From: CAWJJM01 sp963843275
Lineage (GTDB): Bacteria > Acidobacteriota > Thermoanaerobaculia > Multivoradales > JBCCEF01
NCBI GenBank assembly: GCA_963843275.1
Contig: CAWJJM010000009.1
Span: 248,001-312,000 of the forward strand
DNA: 64,000 nucleotides
Reading direction: 5' to 3'
Below the pieces are notes generated by a model, which had not been told where the DNA came from, did not search any database, and saw nothing but the letters and a program-made list of their open reading frames with translations. Position 1 is the first letter of the stretch, and every line of letters begins with the position of its first letter. The position numbers were made by a program, and so were the translations under genes. Positions 46,097-55,183 of this stretch are shown piece by piece.

Positions 46097-48880
46097 ATGC
46101 GAACCGAGACGCGAGGCGGACACGCGGGCGCGGCGGCGGTGCTCGCCGCGCTCGTCCTGGGGATGGCGGGCGCGGCGGCCGCGGCGGCGGCGGACGACCC
46201 GCTGACCTGGCCCGAGGACCAGCGGGCCTTCCTGCAGGACGGTCCGGGCGCCCTGCTCGGCGCCGGGCAGCGCGCCGAGCTGACGTCCCTCGACGCCGCG
46301 GGCCGCGCCGCGTGGATCGACCGTTTCCTCGCCGCCGACCCGGTGCCGGAGACCCCGGTCAACGAGCTGGCGGTCGGCATCGCCCGTCGGCAGGCGCTGG
46401 CCGCCGCCAGCTTCGCCACCCCGGAGGACGTGCGCGCCCGTCTGCTGTTCCTCGACGGCCCGCCCAGCGAGCGCCTGGTGGTCGACTGCGGCACCGCCTA
46501 CCGCCCGCTCGAGATCTGGAGCTGGGGCGAGCCCGGGCGCCGCGACCGCGCCGGCGACACCCGCTCGGTGCTGGTCTACCAGCCGGCGGCCGGCGAGCCC
46601 TGGCGCCTGTGGCTGCCGATCGACTCCAAGCGCGCCCTGTACAGCGACGAGATGCAGTACTGGCTCGAGCAGTGGGAGGAGCTGGTCTCCCAGGGCATGA
46701 TCCGCGCCCGGCGCTTCGACCTCCAGGTCTGCAAGGAGACGCGGCGGGTCGACCGCGTGACCGGGGTCGAGGCGCTCACCGACTACCGCCAGGACCGGCC
46801 GCGCGCCGAGGACTACACCGCCTTCCTGGCGCCGCCCGCCGACCTGGCGGCGTGGGCGCGGAGCGCCGCCGCCACGGTGGTCCCGGAGGCGCCGCCGCCG
46901 CTCGAGGTGGGCAGGTTGGAGGTCACCTTCCCCGAGCGGCAGGGCGAGCGGATCGTGGCCCGCCTGGCGGTGCGCCTGCCCCCGGCGGCGGCGGTATCGG
47001 CGCCGCGCGAGACGTCGCTGGCCACGGGCGCGCCGGACTGGGATGCCGCCTTCGGCGACGAGGACGGTACCGCCGCGGCGGCCGGTGGAGGCGCGGCGGC
47101 CGGTGGAGGCGCAGCGGCCGGTGGAGGTGCAGCGGCCGATGGAGGCCCTGCGGCCGCCGCGGCGCCGGTGGAGACGGCGGACGGCGCGGCGCCGGCCCCG
47201 CCGCCGGCGCCGGCCGCGTCCGACGGGGAGCGGGAGCTCCGGCTCGTCGTCGAGGGGCTCGTCGAGCTCGACGGTGCGGTGCACGACACCTTCCGGGTCC
47301 GCTTCCGGCCCGACGCCCCCGCCGGCGACGTGCCGGTGGCGCTGGTCGTCGACCGGCCGCTGCGGCCGGAGCGGACGTACCTGGCCCGGCTCCGCGTGGT
47401 CGACCAGGTCTCCGGCCGCACGGCGCGCGTCGACCGCGCCTTCCGGGTCCCGGCCGAGCCGCAGCCGGTCGCGCCGACGGTGCCGCCGGAGGACGTCATG
47501 GTGGCGCTGGGGCGCGACCTGGCCCGCCAGAAGGTCGCCGGCGGGGTCGACTCGCTGCTGCTGGTGCCGCCGCAGGAGACGGTGGTCCTGGGGCTGTGGC
47601 GGGCCGAGGCGCTGGTCACCGGCGAGCGCATCAGCAAGGTGTCCTTCCTGGTCGACGGCACCGCCCAGCTCACCCGCACCCGACCGCCCTACACGGCCGA
47701 GCTGCGCCTCGACCGGTTCCCGCGCGAGCAGGTCATCCGCGCCGAGGGCTACGACGACGCGGGCGCCCTGGTCGCCGCCGACGAGGTCGTGGTCAACCAG
47801 CCGCGAGGTCAGCTCCGGGTGCGCATCGTCGAGCCCCGCCGGGGCGTCCGGGCCGCCGGCGCCCTCGACGCCCGCGCCGAGGTGACGGTGCCGGACGGCC
47901 GCCGGGTCGAGCGGGTGGAGTTCCGGGTCGACGACCAGCTGGTGGCGACGCGGGAGAGCCCGCCCTGGGAGGCGCGGATCGAGCCGCCCGCCGGCGGCGA
48001 CCTCACCTACCTCTCGGTGACCGCCTTCCTCGACGACGGCCAGCGGGCGGAGGACGTCCGCTTCCTCAACGCTCCCGGGTTCATGGAGGAGGTCGACGTC
48101 TCGCTGGTCGAGCTCTACGTCACCGCCGTCGAGCACGGGCACCCGGTGCAGGGGCTCGCCGCCGACCAGTTCCAGGTCTTCGAGGACGGCCGTCCGCAAC
48201 GGGTGGTCAAGTTCGAGGAGGTCGACGACCTGCCCCTCGCGCTCGGGGTGGTGATCGACACCTCCGGGTCGATGCAGACCTCGCTGCCGGAGGCGGTGCG
48301 CGCCGCCGACGACTTCCTCAACCGGCTGGTGCGGCCCGGCGACCACGCCTTCGCGGTCGCCTTCGCCGACGTGCCCACGCTGCGGATGCCACCCACCGAC
48401 GACGTCGGCGCGGTGGCCGGGTCGCTGGCCGGGTTGCGCGCCAACGGCGCCACGGTGCTGCACGACGCCATCGTCACCAGCCTCTACTACACCCGCGGGC
48501 TGGAGGGGCAGAAGGCGCTGGTGCTGTTGTCCGACGGCGACGACACGGCGAGCCACGTCCCGTTCGACGACGCCCTGGAGTACGCTCGCCGGATGAACGT
48601 GGCCATCTACACGATCGGCCTCGGGGTGGGCCGCCTCGACCTCGGCGTCCGCAACAAGCTCCAGGCCCTCGCCGAGGCCACCGGCGGGCGCAGCTTCTAC
48701 ATCTCCAAGGCCGAGGAGCTGTCGGGCGTCTACGACGAGATCGGCGAGGAGCTGCGCAGCCGCTACCTGCTCGCCTACGGGTCCGACCAGCCGCGCGGCG
48801 ACGGCGGCTTCCGGCGGGTGGAGGTGAAGGTGCGCCAGCGCGGCGTGGAGGCGCGGACCATCCGCGGCTACTACCCGTGA
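46097..48880 (+). CDS. secreted GWxTD-like/VWA protein (VWFA-related acidobacterial family)
   Basis: The protein is about 927 aa with signal VLAALVLGMAGAAAAAAADD. The N-terminal region (~40-250), with DEMQYWLEQWEELVSQGMIR, resembles GWxTD-domain proteins. An Ala/Gly repeat linker (~330-380) and several Ig-like beta segments follow. The C-terminal VWA domain begins DLPLALGVVIDTSGSMQTSL. It has a complete MIDAS (DTSGS), a distal Thr and LVLLSDGDDTASH, so metal-dependent ligand binding is plausible, unlike its two paralogues here. The end, RYLLAYGSDQPRGDGGFRRV, is the family hallmark. ATG 46097 is chosen; GTG 46091 is possible. The next gene overlaps it by four bases. Confidence 0.85.
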   Translation: MRTETRGGHAGAAAVLAALVLGMAGAAAAAAADDPLTWPEDQRAFLQDGPGALLGAGQRAELTSLDAAGRAAWIDRFLAADPVPETPVNELAVGIARRQALAAASFATPEDVRARLLFLDGPPSERLVVDCGTAYRPLEIWSWGEPGRRDRAGDTRSVLVYQPAAGEPWRLWLPIDSKRALYSDEMQYWLEQWEELVSQGMIRARRFDLQVCKETRRVDRVTGVEALTDYRQDRPRAEDYTAFLAPPADLAAWARSAAATVVPEAPPPLEVGRLEVTFPERQGERIVARLAVRLPPAAAVSAPRETSLATGAPDWDAAFGDEDGTAAAAGGGAAAGGGAAAGGGAAADGGPAAAAAPVETADGAAPAPPPAPAASDGERELRLVVEGLVELDGAVHDTFRVRFRPDAPAGDVPVALVVDRPLRPERTYLARLRVVDQVSGRTARVDRAFRVPAEPQPVAPTVPPEDVMVALGRDLARQKVAGGVDSLLLVPPQETVVLGLWRAEALVTGERISKVSFLVDGTAQLTRTRPPYTAELRLDRFPREQVIRAEGYDDAGALVAADEVVVNQPRGQLRVRIVEPRRGVRAAGALDARAEVTVPDGRRVERVEFRVDDQLVATRESPPWEARIEPPAGGDLTYLSVTAFLDDGQRAEDVRFLNAPGFMEEVDVSLVELYVTAVEHGHPVQGLAADQFQVFEDGRPQRVVKFEEVDDLPLALGVVIDTSGSMQTSLPEAVRAADDFLNRLVRPGDHAFAVAFADVPTLRMPPTDDVGAVAGSLAGLRANGATVLHDAIVTSLYYTRGLEGQKALVLLSDGDDTASHVPFDDALEYARRMNVAIYTIGLGVGRLDLGVRNKLQALAEATGGRSFYISKAEELSGVYDEIGEELRSRYLLAYGSDQPRGDGGFRRVEVKVRQRGVEARTIRGYYP
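47075..47146 (+). repeat. four 18-bp tandem repeats encoding (AAAGGG)n
   Basis: The unit GCGGCGGCCGGTGGAGGC is perfect in the first two copies (47075-47092 and 47093-47110) and carries one to two changes in the next two (to 47146). It encodes a flexible linker in the VWA protein and could vary in copy number without changing frame. Confidence 0.85.
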
Positions 48881-49567
48881 GGCGGGCGGCCGGATGCCTG
48901 CTGGCGGCGGCCCTGGTGGTCGCCGGCGCGGCGGCCGGGGCGCGGGTGGCCGGCGCGGCCGGGACGGCGGCGACCGAGGAGTTCTCGTTCGCCGGGGCTC
49001 AACGACGTCTACCGCGAGGACGGGCTGGAGCTCGCCCCGGTGGTCGAGGGGCCGCTCACCGTTCACCTGTCGTCGCCCGACAACCACCTGACCCTGCGCA
49101 GCCACCGCCTGCGGCTCACCCCGCTGGGCGACGGCAGCCACCGCGCCGAGGTGGTCGCCGACTTCTCGGGCGCCGGGCACCTGGTGGCCCGGGTCGAGCT
49201 CGCCGGAGCGGTGTCCCGACTCGACGACGACGTGGAGGTGCCGCCGCAGACCCGCACCGTGGTGGCCCGGGTGGTGATCGCCCGTGACGCCGACGGCGGC
49301 TACCGGGTCACGCCCCTCGAGATGCCGCCGAGCCTGCCGGTGACCCTGCACTCCGGCCTCGCCGGACGCCTGGGCGACCTCTGCGGCAGCTTCGCGCTGC
49401 TGCCCGGCTTCGGCCTCGACTGCGCTGCCGTGCGCGGCGCCCTGTCGACCGCCAACGTGCCGCTTCCCGCCCCCGGCGAGACCTTCCCGGTCCCCACCGA
49501 GCGGCTCAGCGCCGGCGACCGCGCCCGCCTCGACGCCTACCTGGCGCGCGCCCGGGACGCCGGCTGA
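48877..49567 (+). CDS. small secreted protein of unknown function; frameshift
   Basis: GTG 48877 overlaps the VWA stop (GTGA) and starts a signal peptide (CLLAAALVVAGAAAGARVAG). After EEFSFAG one extra G in the run at ~48995-48999 shifts the frame. Removing it gives LNDVYREDGLELAPVVEGPL and a beta-rich domain (VHLSSPDNHLTLRSHRLRLT, VARVELAGAVSRLDDDVEVP). A C-terminal stretch with two Cys (LGDLCGSF, GFGLDCAAV) follows, for about 229 aa. I do not recognise the family. It sits between the VWA protein and the rhomboid in one transcription unit. Confidence 0.65.
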
Positions 49568-49571
49568 CCCC

Positions 49572-50219
49572 GTGCCGTCGATCCTGCGGCGGGCGCCGCT
49601 GACGGCCGCGCTCCTGGCGTCGATCGCCGGCGCCTACCTGCTGGAGATCGCCTGGGGGATGCGGCTCGGCGACGGGCTCGGAGGGCCGACCGACCTGCGG
49701 GTGCTGGTGGCGTTGGGGGCCAACGTCTGGCCGCTCGACGGTGAGTACTGGCGGCTGGCCGCCAGCCTGTTCCTGCACATCGGCCTCCTCCACCTGTTGG
49801 TCAACGGCTGGGCCCTCTACCAGCTCTGCGGACTGTTCGAGATCTGGCTCGGCGCGGCGCGCCTGGCGCTGGTCTACTTCGCCGGCGGGTTGGCGGGGTC
49901 GGCGGCGAGCCTGGCGTTCACCCTGCACGGCTCGGAGCGCCTGTCGGCCGGGGCGTCGGGCGCCATCTTCGCGGTGCTCGGGGCGCTGATCGCCTTCCTG
50001 CTGCGCCGCCGGGAGCGCCTGCGGCCGGAGGCGCGGTCGCTCCTCATGCAGCTGCTGTTCTGGGCCGGGCTGAACGTCTTCCTGGGGTTCAGCGCCGCCG
50101 GCATCGACAACGCCGGCCACCTCGGCGGCTGTGCCGTCGGCCTGGTGCTCGGGGTGTTCCTGCGCGAGCGCCCCCGCCTGCGGCCGGCCGCCGGCCCCGG
50201 CGACGCGGACGGCGCCTGA
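49572..50219 (+). CDS. rhomboid-family intramembrane serine protease
   Basis: The 215-aa protein with GTG 49572 starts 4 nt after the previous stop. About six hydrophobic helices are visible, with the rhomboid signatures GEYWRLAASLFLHIGLLHLL, the L1-region LYQLCGLFEIWLG, the nucleophile Ser in LSAGASGAIFAVLGALIAFL, and the catalytic His in DNAGHLGGCAVGLVLGVFL. It cleaves transmembrane helices of substrate proteins. The first gene of the unit is a large exported VWA protein. Neither upstream protein has an obvious C-terminal membrane helix, so the substrate is unclear. Confidence 0.9.
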   Translation: MPSILRRAPLTAALLASIAGAYLLEIAWGMRLGDGLGGPTDLRVLVALGANVWPLDGEYWRLAASLFLHIGLLHLLVNGWALYQLCGLFEIWLGAARLALVYFAGGLAGSAASLAFTLHGSERLSAGASGAIFAVLGALIAFLLRRRERLRPEARSLLMQLLFWAGLNVFLGFSAAGIDNAGHLGGCAVGLVLGVFLRERPRLRPAAGPGDADGA

Positions 50220-50238
50220 CCGCGCGGCCCGCCGCCGG

Positions 50239-51687
50239 TCAACGGTCGGCCGGCGCCGGCACGGCCGCGTCGAGCCCGGCGGCGTCGGCGCTGCGCAGGA
50301 TGGCGTCGTTGTCGGGTACCTGGAGCAGGAAGCGGCCGCGCAGGGCGGCGCCCAGGTAGCCGGTCTTCCGCATCAGGGTCTCGTGGGCGCGCTCGAGGTG
50401 GCGGCGCCGTCCCCGCACCGCGTCCGAGGCGATGCCCAGGCCGGCGAGCGCCTCCAGGCCCTGGAAGACCGCCAGGTCGAGCCGCTCGCCCAGCTCCGGG
50501 TAGGGATGACCGGCGAGGAAGCCGCGGATCGCCTCGACCAGCGGCTCGATCTCCTGGCGCACCGGGACGTCGAGCGCCATGCGGAGCAGCCACGAGCGGT
50601 CGAAGGCCGCGGCCGCGGCGTCGCCGCGGGCCTCGTGCAGGGCGAGGGCCTTGGCGAAGTGGCGGCGGGCCTCCACGCCCCGCTTGCGCATCAGGTGGAT
50701 GCGGCCGAGCAGCCGCTCGGCGTCGCCGACCAGCGGCGACGGAGCGCTGAGCTGCAGGTGGAAGGTCGCCTCCTTGGCCAGCTCGAGGGCCGCGTCGGCG
50801 TGACCGAGGTCGAGCTCGTTGCCGGCGAGGGCCAGCCGCGCCACCGCCACGCCCTCGACGTCGGCGCTGCGGCGACGGATCTCGAGCGCGGCGCGCAGCC
50901 GCGGCGCCGCTCCGGCCGGGTCGCCGAGACGGGACAGGGTGCGCCCCAGGCCGAGCAGCGCGTAGGCCAGGTCGCGGTCGTCGCCGGCGGCGCGGGCCGC
51001 CTCCTCGGCCTCGTGGAAGCGCTCCAGGGCGCGAGGGTAGTTGCCGGCGCGCAGTGCCACGGCGCCGAGGGCGCTGAGCGAGGCGCAGATGCCGCGCGCC
51101 TCGCCGAGCTCGCGCCGGGTGTCGAGGGCGGCCCGGTGGCGCTCGCTGGCGAGCTCGAGGTGCTGGCGCCAGAGGGCGAGGTTGCCCAGGTGGAAGCGGC
51201 AGGTGGCGGCCAGCGCGGCGAGGCCGTCGCGCTCGAACACCGGCAGCAGATCGCCGAGGAGGGTCGCGGCGGCATCGTAGCGCTCGCGGCGGATGAGCAG
51301 GTGGGCCAGCTTGAGCAGCAGGGCCCCCTTGCGCCGCGGTTCGAGGCCGCCCGCCTTCCCCAGCGCGGCGCGCAGGGTGTCCTCGGCGGCCTCGAGCTTG
51401 CCCTCGTCGAGCAGGCGGTCGGCGCGCAGGCCCGCCAGCGCCAGCAGCTCCTCGCCGGGGCGGTCCGCGGCCAGCTCGAGGGCGCGGTCGAGCTCGCCGG
51501 GGAAACGGCTCAGCTCGCCCGCACGGCGGGCCAGCGAGAGGAGGAGCCAGAGGAGCTGGTACTCGGTGGCCTGCGGTGTCCCGGCGGTGCGCTCCCGGTC
51601 GACCTCGGTGGCCAGCCGGGCCAGCAGCGCGCCCTCCTCGCCGGGTCTCGCCTCACGCACTCTCTGCTTCCAGCGGGCGACGTCCAT
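50239..51687 (-). CDS. cytoplasmic TPR-repeat protein
   Basis: The 482-aa protein starts at ATG 51687 after GGCGGAGGGG. It lacks a signal peptide and is almost wholly helical. TPR-like pairs include LLGDLLPVFERDGLAALAAT, HLGNLALWRQHLELASERHR, LSALGAVALRAGNYPRALER and YALLGLGRTLSRLGDPAGAA. It resembles the TPR sensor or scaffold part of larger signalling proteins, but no kinase, DNA-binding or enzyme domain is present. It is convergent with the rhomboid gene. Confidence 0.75.
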   Translation of the reverse strand: MDVARWKQRVREARPGEEGALLARLATEVDRERTAGTPQATEYQLLWLLLSLARRAGELSRFPGELDRALELAADRPGEELLALAGLRADRLLDEGKLEAAEDTLRAALGKAGGLEPRRKGALLLKLAHLLIRRERYDAAATLLGDLLPVFERDGLAALAATCRFHLGNLALWRQHLELASERHRAALDTRRELGEARGICASLSALGAVALRAGNYPRALERFHEAEEAARAAGDDRDLAYALLGLGRTLSRLGDPAGAAPRLRAALEIRRRSADVEGVAVARLALAGNELDLGHADAALELAKEATFHLQLSAPSPLVGDAERLLGRIHLMRKRGVEARRHFAKALALHEARGDAAAAAFDRSWLLRMALDVPVRQEIEPLVEAIRGFLAGHPYPELGERLDLAVFQGLEALAGLGIASDAVRGRRRHLERAHETLMRKTGYLGAALRGRFLLQVPDNDAILRSADAAGLDAAVPAPADR

Positions 51688-51926
51688 CCCCTCCGCCCTT
51701 TCGAAATCGACTGCCTGCGAGCGAACCCGTTTTCAAGAAGATCCTGCGGAGCGATCGTATCATCGGGCCACGGGGAGGGGGAGGGGAGGACCGGGTCCGC
51801 GGGGAAGCCTTCCGCCGCGCGCCGTGTTCTGCTACCTTTGGTGGTTGCGCCGCCGGCCGTTCGGCCGGCCGACCGCCCGACGTTCCGCCCCCACTCGCCG
51901 CGCGCCGAACCGGAGGTATGCCGACG

Positions 51927-52478
51927 ATGAATTCGCGCCGTTCGATCAAGCCCCTGTTCTACTTCACCGTGGTCGACGAGAACCTGCTGTCGGAGGTCTT
52001 CGCCGAGATGGAGGAGGAGGACCACTTCGCGGTCACCTACAAGGTCCGCAACACCGACGACGTCTTCGTGATGACCGCCGAGACCAAGGACGCCATGGAC
52101 CGCCGCGACGTCCACTACAACCTCCTCGCCGAGGAGGACGGCTCGCGCATCTCGCTGCTGCATTCGCCGCTGTCGCGCGAGGAGCTGGTCGACTACGAGG
52201 ACTCGCTCAAGGCGCTCACCCTGGCCTGCCGGGCGATCGCCGCCGCCTGCGTCGGCGTCAACGGCGAGAGCAACCTCGGGTTCGACCTGTCGGCGAGCGC
52301 CGACAGCTTCACCTACTTCACCGCCCCGGCCGGCCACACCTTCATCTTCCGGCTGTTCCAGGAGCGTGACGAGGCGGTGCAGTTCCTCGACAAGCTGACC
52401 ATGGGCGACAAGAAGGCGCTCGAGTGGGCCCGCTCGCTCCCCCTCACCTCGGTCGGCGAGCTGAAGTCCTACCACTGA
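51927..52478 (+). CDS. conserved-looking protein of unknown function
   Basis: The 183-aa protein reads MNSRRSIKPLFYFTVVDENL and continues with mixed alpha/beta sequence (LSEVFAEMEEEDHFAVTYKV, HYNLLAEEDGSRISLLHSPL, DSFTYFTAPAGHTFIFRLFQ). There is no signal peptide or membrane helix. GGAGGT lies 9 nt before ATG 51927, whereas the ATG at 51918 directly abuts it, so 51927 is preferred. A TACCTT about 90 nt upstream may be its -10. I do not recognise the family. It precedes xseA by 33 nt. Confidence 0.7.
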   Translation: MNSRRSIKPLFYFTVVDENLLSEVFAEMEEEDHFAVTYKVRNTDDVFVMTAETKDAMDRRDVHYNLLAEEDGSRISLLHSPLSREELVDYEDSLKALTLACRAIAAACVGVNGESNLGFDLSASADSFTYFTAPAGHTFIFRLFQERDEAVQFLDKLTMGDKKALEWARSLPLTSVGELKSYH

Positions 52479-52498
52479 CCCCGCCGCCGCGGCACCGG

Positions 52499-52504
52499 TA
52501 GACT
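52499..52504 (+). promoter_or_regulatory. putative -10 (TAGACT) for leaderless xseA
   Basis: TAGACT ends exactly 7 nt before GTG 52512. CTGACC, a weak -35, lies 18 nt upstream and overlaps the previous gene's stop. Confidence 0.45.
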
Positions 52505-52511
52505 GGGCGCC

Positions 52512-53894
52512 GTGAGCCTGCCGCTCTTCGCCCCCACCCGCACCGTCTCCGAGCTCTGCGCGGAGATCCGCACCCTCCTCGACGCGGCCTTCCCGTCGGT
52601 CTGGGTGGCCGGCGAGGTGCAGCGGCTCCGCGCGTCGCAGCGCGGCCACCTGTACTTCGAGCTGGTCGAGAAGGACGCCGGCGACGGCGTCTGCGGCAAG
52701 CTCGACGCGGTGCTCTGGCGCCGCGACCACGAGCGGGTGCGGCGGGCTCTGGCCGCCTCCGGCCAGAGCCTCGCCGAGGGGATCGAGGTGCGCTGCCGCG
52801 GCGGCGTCGATTTCTACGGCGCCGGCGGCCGGCTGCAGCTCGTGGTGCGCGAGGTGGATCCGGCCTTCACCCTCGGGCTGCTGGAGCGGCGCCGCCGCGA
52901 GACGCTCCTCGCCCTCGAGGCCGCCGGGCTGCTGGAGCGCAACCGGGCGCTGCCGCTGCCGGCGCTGCCGATGACCGTCGGCCTGGTGACCTCGGCCGGC
53001 AGCGCCGCCTACCACGACTTCCTCGCCACCCTCGCCGAGAGCGGCTACGGCTTCCGGGTGCTGCTGGTCCACGCCGCGGTGCAGGGGCGGGGGGCGGAGC
53101 CGGAGCTGGTGTCGGCCCTGGGGGTGGCGTCGCGCGCTGGCGTCGACTGCGTGGCGCTGGTGCGCGGCGGCGGCGCGCGCTCCGACCTCGCCGTCTTCGA
53201 CAGCCGCTCGGTGGCCGAGGCGGTGGCGCGGTCGCCGGTGCCGGTGCTCACCGGTCTCGGGCACGAGATCGACCAGTCGATCGCCGACCGCGTCGCCCAC
53301 ACCGCGCTGAAGACCCCGACCAAGGTGGCGGAGCTGCTGGTCGAGCGCGTCGCCGCGGCCGACCGCCGCCTGGGCGAGCTGCGCCGGTCGCTGGGGCGGG
53401 AGGCCCTCGTGCGCCTGCGGGGCGGGCGGCAGGAGCTGGGAGGCGCCGAGCGCGGCGTCGCCCTGGCGCGCGGCCGCCTGCGGGCGGCGGGCGAACGGAT
53501 CGAGGCGCGGGCGCGGGCCCTGGCGCGGGCCGGGGCCGCCTGCCTGCGCCAGGCACGCCGGCGGCCTCCGGAGCTGGCCCGCCGCCTGGCCGCCGCGGCG
53601 CCGCGCCGGCTCGGCCGCGACGCGGACGCCGCGCCCCGTCTCGCCGCCCGGCTCGTCGCCGTCGCCGGCGCGCGGTTGCGCGAGGCCGGCGCCCGTCTCG
53701 ACGGCTTCGGGCGCCTGGCCCGCGGCCTCGACCCCGACCGCATCCTGGCGCGCGGCTACTCGGTCACCCGCGACGGGTCCGGCCGGCTGCTGCGCGACGC
53801 CGCGGCCGCCGCGACCGGCGACCTCCTCACCACCCGACTCGCCCGTGGCGAGCTGACCAGCCGCGTCACGGCGCGGCACGAGGGAGAGCGATGA
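52512..53894 (+). CDS. xseA: exodeoxyribonuclease VII large subunit
   Basis: The 460-aa protein has an N-terminal OB-fold (TVSELCAEIRTLLDAAFPSV, WVAGEVQRLRASQRGHLYFE) and the catalytic domain signatures VGLVTSAGSAAYHDFLATL, ALVRGGGARSDLAVFDSRSV and PVLTGLGHEIDQSIADRVAH. The C-terminal half is a long Arg/Ala-rich coiled coil. The end, DPDRILARGYSVTRDGSGRL, is the family's closing motif. It degrades single-stranded DNA with XseB and functions in mismatch repair. Its stop overlaps xseB (ATGA). Confidence 0.95.
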   Translation: MSLPLFAPTRTVSELCAEIRTLLDAAFPSVWVAGEVQRLRASQRGHLYFELVEKDAGDGVCGKLDAVLWRRDHERVRRALAASGQSLAEGIEVRCRGGVDFYGAGGRLQLVVREVDPAFTLGLLERRRRETLLALEAAGLLERNRALPLPALPMTVGLVTSAGSAAYHDFLATLAESGYGFRVLLVHAAVQGRGAEPELVSALGVASRAGVDCVALVRGGGARSDLAVFDSRSVAEAVARSPVPVLTGLGHEIDQSIADRVAHTALKTPTKVAELLVERVAAADRRLGELRRSLGREALVRLRGGRQELGGAERGVALARGRLRAAGERIEARARALARAGAACLRQARRRPPELARRLAAAAPRRLGRDADAAPRLAARLVAVAGARLREAGARLDGFGRLARGLDPDRILARGYSVTRDGSGRLLRDAAAAATGDLLTTRLARGELTSRVTARHEGER

Positions 53895-54211
53895 GCGAAT
53901 CCGCCGATCCCGTCCCCGCCCCGGCCTTCGCCGAGGCGATGGACGAGCTGGAGGCGATCCTGCGCCGCATCGAGGGCGAGGAGATCGACATCGACCGGCT
54001 CGCCGAGGAGCTGCGCCGCGCCGCGGAGCTGCTCGAGCTGTGCCGCGCCAAGATCCGTCGCGCCGAGGTGGAGGTGACGCAGATCGTCCAGGACCTCGAG
54101 GAGGGAGCGCCGGCGGAGGAGCCGCCGGCGGGGGACCCGCAGGTTGCGGCCGGCGCCGGCGGCGAGGCCGCGACCGACGACGAGGACGACGACGACGACC
54201 TCCCGTTCTGA
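53891..54211 (+). CDS. xseB: exodeoxyribonuclease VII small subunit
   Basis: The 106-aa protein has the XseB core at ~10-65: FAEAMDELEAILRRIEGEEI, DIDRLAEELRRAAELLELCR, and AKIRRAEVEVTQIVQDLEEG. An unusual tail follows: Ala/Pro-rich, then a run of Asp/Glu ending DDDDDLPF. The ATG overlaps the xseA stop by four bases, ensuring coupled synthesis with the large subunit. Confidence 0.95.
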   Translation: MSESADPVPAPAFAEAMDELEAILRRIEGEEIDIDRLAEELRRAAELLELCRAKIRRAEVEVTQIVQDLEEGAPAEEPPAGDPQVAAGAGGEAATDDEDDDDDLPF

Positions 54212-54231
54212 AGGCCGCCGCGGCGCGGCGC

Positions 54232-55047
54232 CTACTCGGTCGCGGCAGGGCGGCGCTGCTTCTCCAGGAAACCGAGGACGGCGCTGTTGACCGGCCCGGC
54301 GCGCTCGATCACCACGGCGTGGCCCGCCCCCGGCACCAGCAGCAGCTCGGCGTCGGGCACGGCGGCGGCGATCTCCCGGCTGTAGGCGGGCGGCTTGAGC
54401 AGGTCCTCCTCGCCACAGAGGACCAGCGTGGGGCAGCGGATCGCCGGCAGGCGGTCGCGCAGGTCGAGCTGCCGGAAGGCGTCGGTGAGGCGGACCAGGC
54501 CGGCGAAGAACTCCGCGGGGTAGCCGGCCATCCTCTCTTCGCCCTGCGCCAGCAGCGGGTTGTCGGGACGCAGGAAGCGGTTCGAGTAGTTGAAGGGCGC
54601 CGCCACCCGGAACAGGTGGTGGGGGTCGTCGACCGCGTCCGCCCACAGGTCGACCTGCCGCGCCAGCAGCGGCTCGACGTGCGCGGCGGCCGAGATCACC
54701 GTCAGGCTGAGGCAGCGGCGCGGGTGCGCGGCGGCGAAGGTCATCCCCACTTCGCCGCCGTAGGAGGTCCCCACCAGATGGCAGCGGGGGATCTCCAGGT
54801 GGTCGAGGAGGCCGAGCAGGTCGGCGGCGTGCAGCTCGAAGGAGTAGGGAACGGGTGGCTTGGCGCTGCGCAGCTGACCGCGGAAGTCGTGGTAGAGGCA
54901 GCGGTAGCGGCGCTCGAAGACCGGCCGCTGCAGCACCCACGACCGGGTGGTCATGAGGATGCCGTTGAGGAACGCGACGACCGGGGCTCCGGCCGGGCCG
55001 CGCAGCTCGTAGTGGAGCTCGACGCCGTCTGCGGAATAGGTGGGCAT
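54232..55047 (-). CDS. alpha/beta-fold hydrolase
   Basis: The 271-aa protein from ATG 55047 reads MPTYSADGVELHYELRGPAG. The oxyanion/first-strand motif is VVAFLNGILMTTRSW. The nucleophile elbow is HLVGTSYGGEVGMTFAA, the acid is in LVLCGEEDLLKPP, and the His in LVPGAGHAVVIE. It is a typical small esterase/lipase or dienelactone-type hydrolase; the substrate is unknown. An in-frame start at 55182 would extend over the sucC promoter and is rejected. Confidence 0.88.
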   Translation of the reverse strand: MPTYSADGVELHYELRGPAGAPVVAFLNGILMTTRSWVLQRPVFERRYRCLYHDFRGQLRSAKPPVPYSFELHAADLLGLLDHLEIPRCHLVGTSYGGEVGMTFAAAHPRRCLSLTVISAAAHVEPLLARQVDLWADAVDDPHHLFRVAAPFNYSNRFLRPDNPLLAQGEERMAGYPAEFFAGLVRLTDAFRQLDLRDRLPAIRCPTLVLCGEEDLLKPPAYSREIAAAVPDAELLLVPGAGHAVVIERAGPVNSAVLGFLEKQRRPAATE

Positions 55048-55112
55048 CGGCAGATGGTAACCCGGCCGCGGCGCGGGGGCCGCGGACCGGTCGCGCCGGC
55101 GCCCTGGACTGA

Positions 55113-55118
55113 TACACT
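55113..55118 (+). promoter_or_regulatory. putative -10 (TACACT) for sucCD
   Basis: TACACT lies 65 nt before the TTG start of sucC. Unlike the leaderless genes, the mRNA would have a normal leader with AAGGAG 8 nt before the start. Confidence 0.35.
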
Positions 55119-55183
55119 GCGGACGCCTCTTGCGCGGCCGCGCGGGCCGCGCCGTGCTCGTTCCCTGCTGAAGGAGATCCACC

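Noticed and set aside
47075..47146. Regular repeats considered as a CRISPR array
   Set aside because: The 18-bp units are adjacent without spacers, lie in frame inside the VWA gene, and encode a simple linker.
44966..49351. 1461-codon open frame on the minus strand
   Set aside because: It is antisense to the VWA gene and in the wrong frame of the YhaM-like gene. Its composition is Arg/Gly/His-rich shadow sequence without motifs.
54232..55182. Longer N-terminus for the alpha/beta hydrolase
   Set aside because: The extra 45 residues are Arg/Pro-rich and would cover the sucC promoter. The ATG at 55047 starts directly at the fold.
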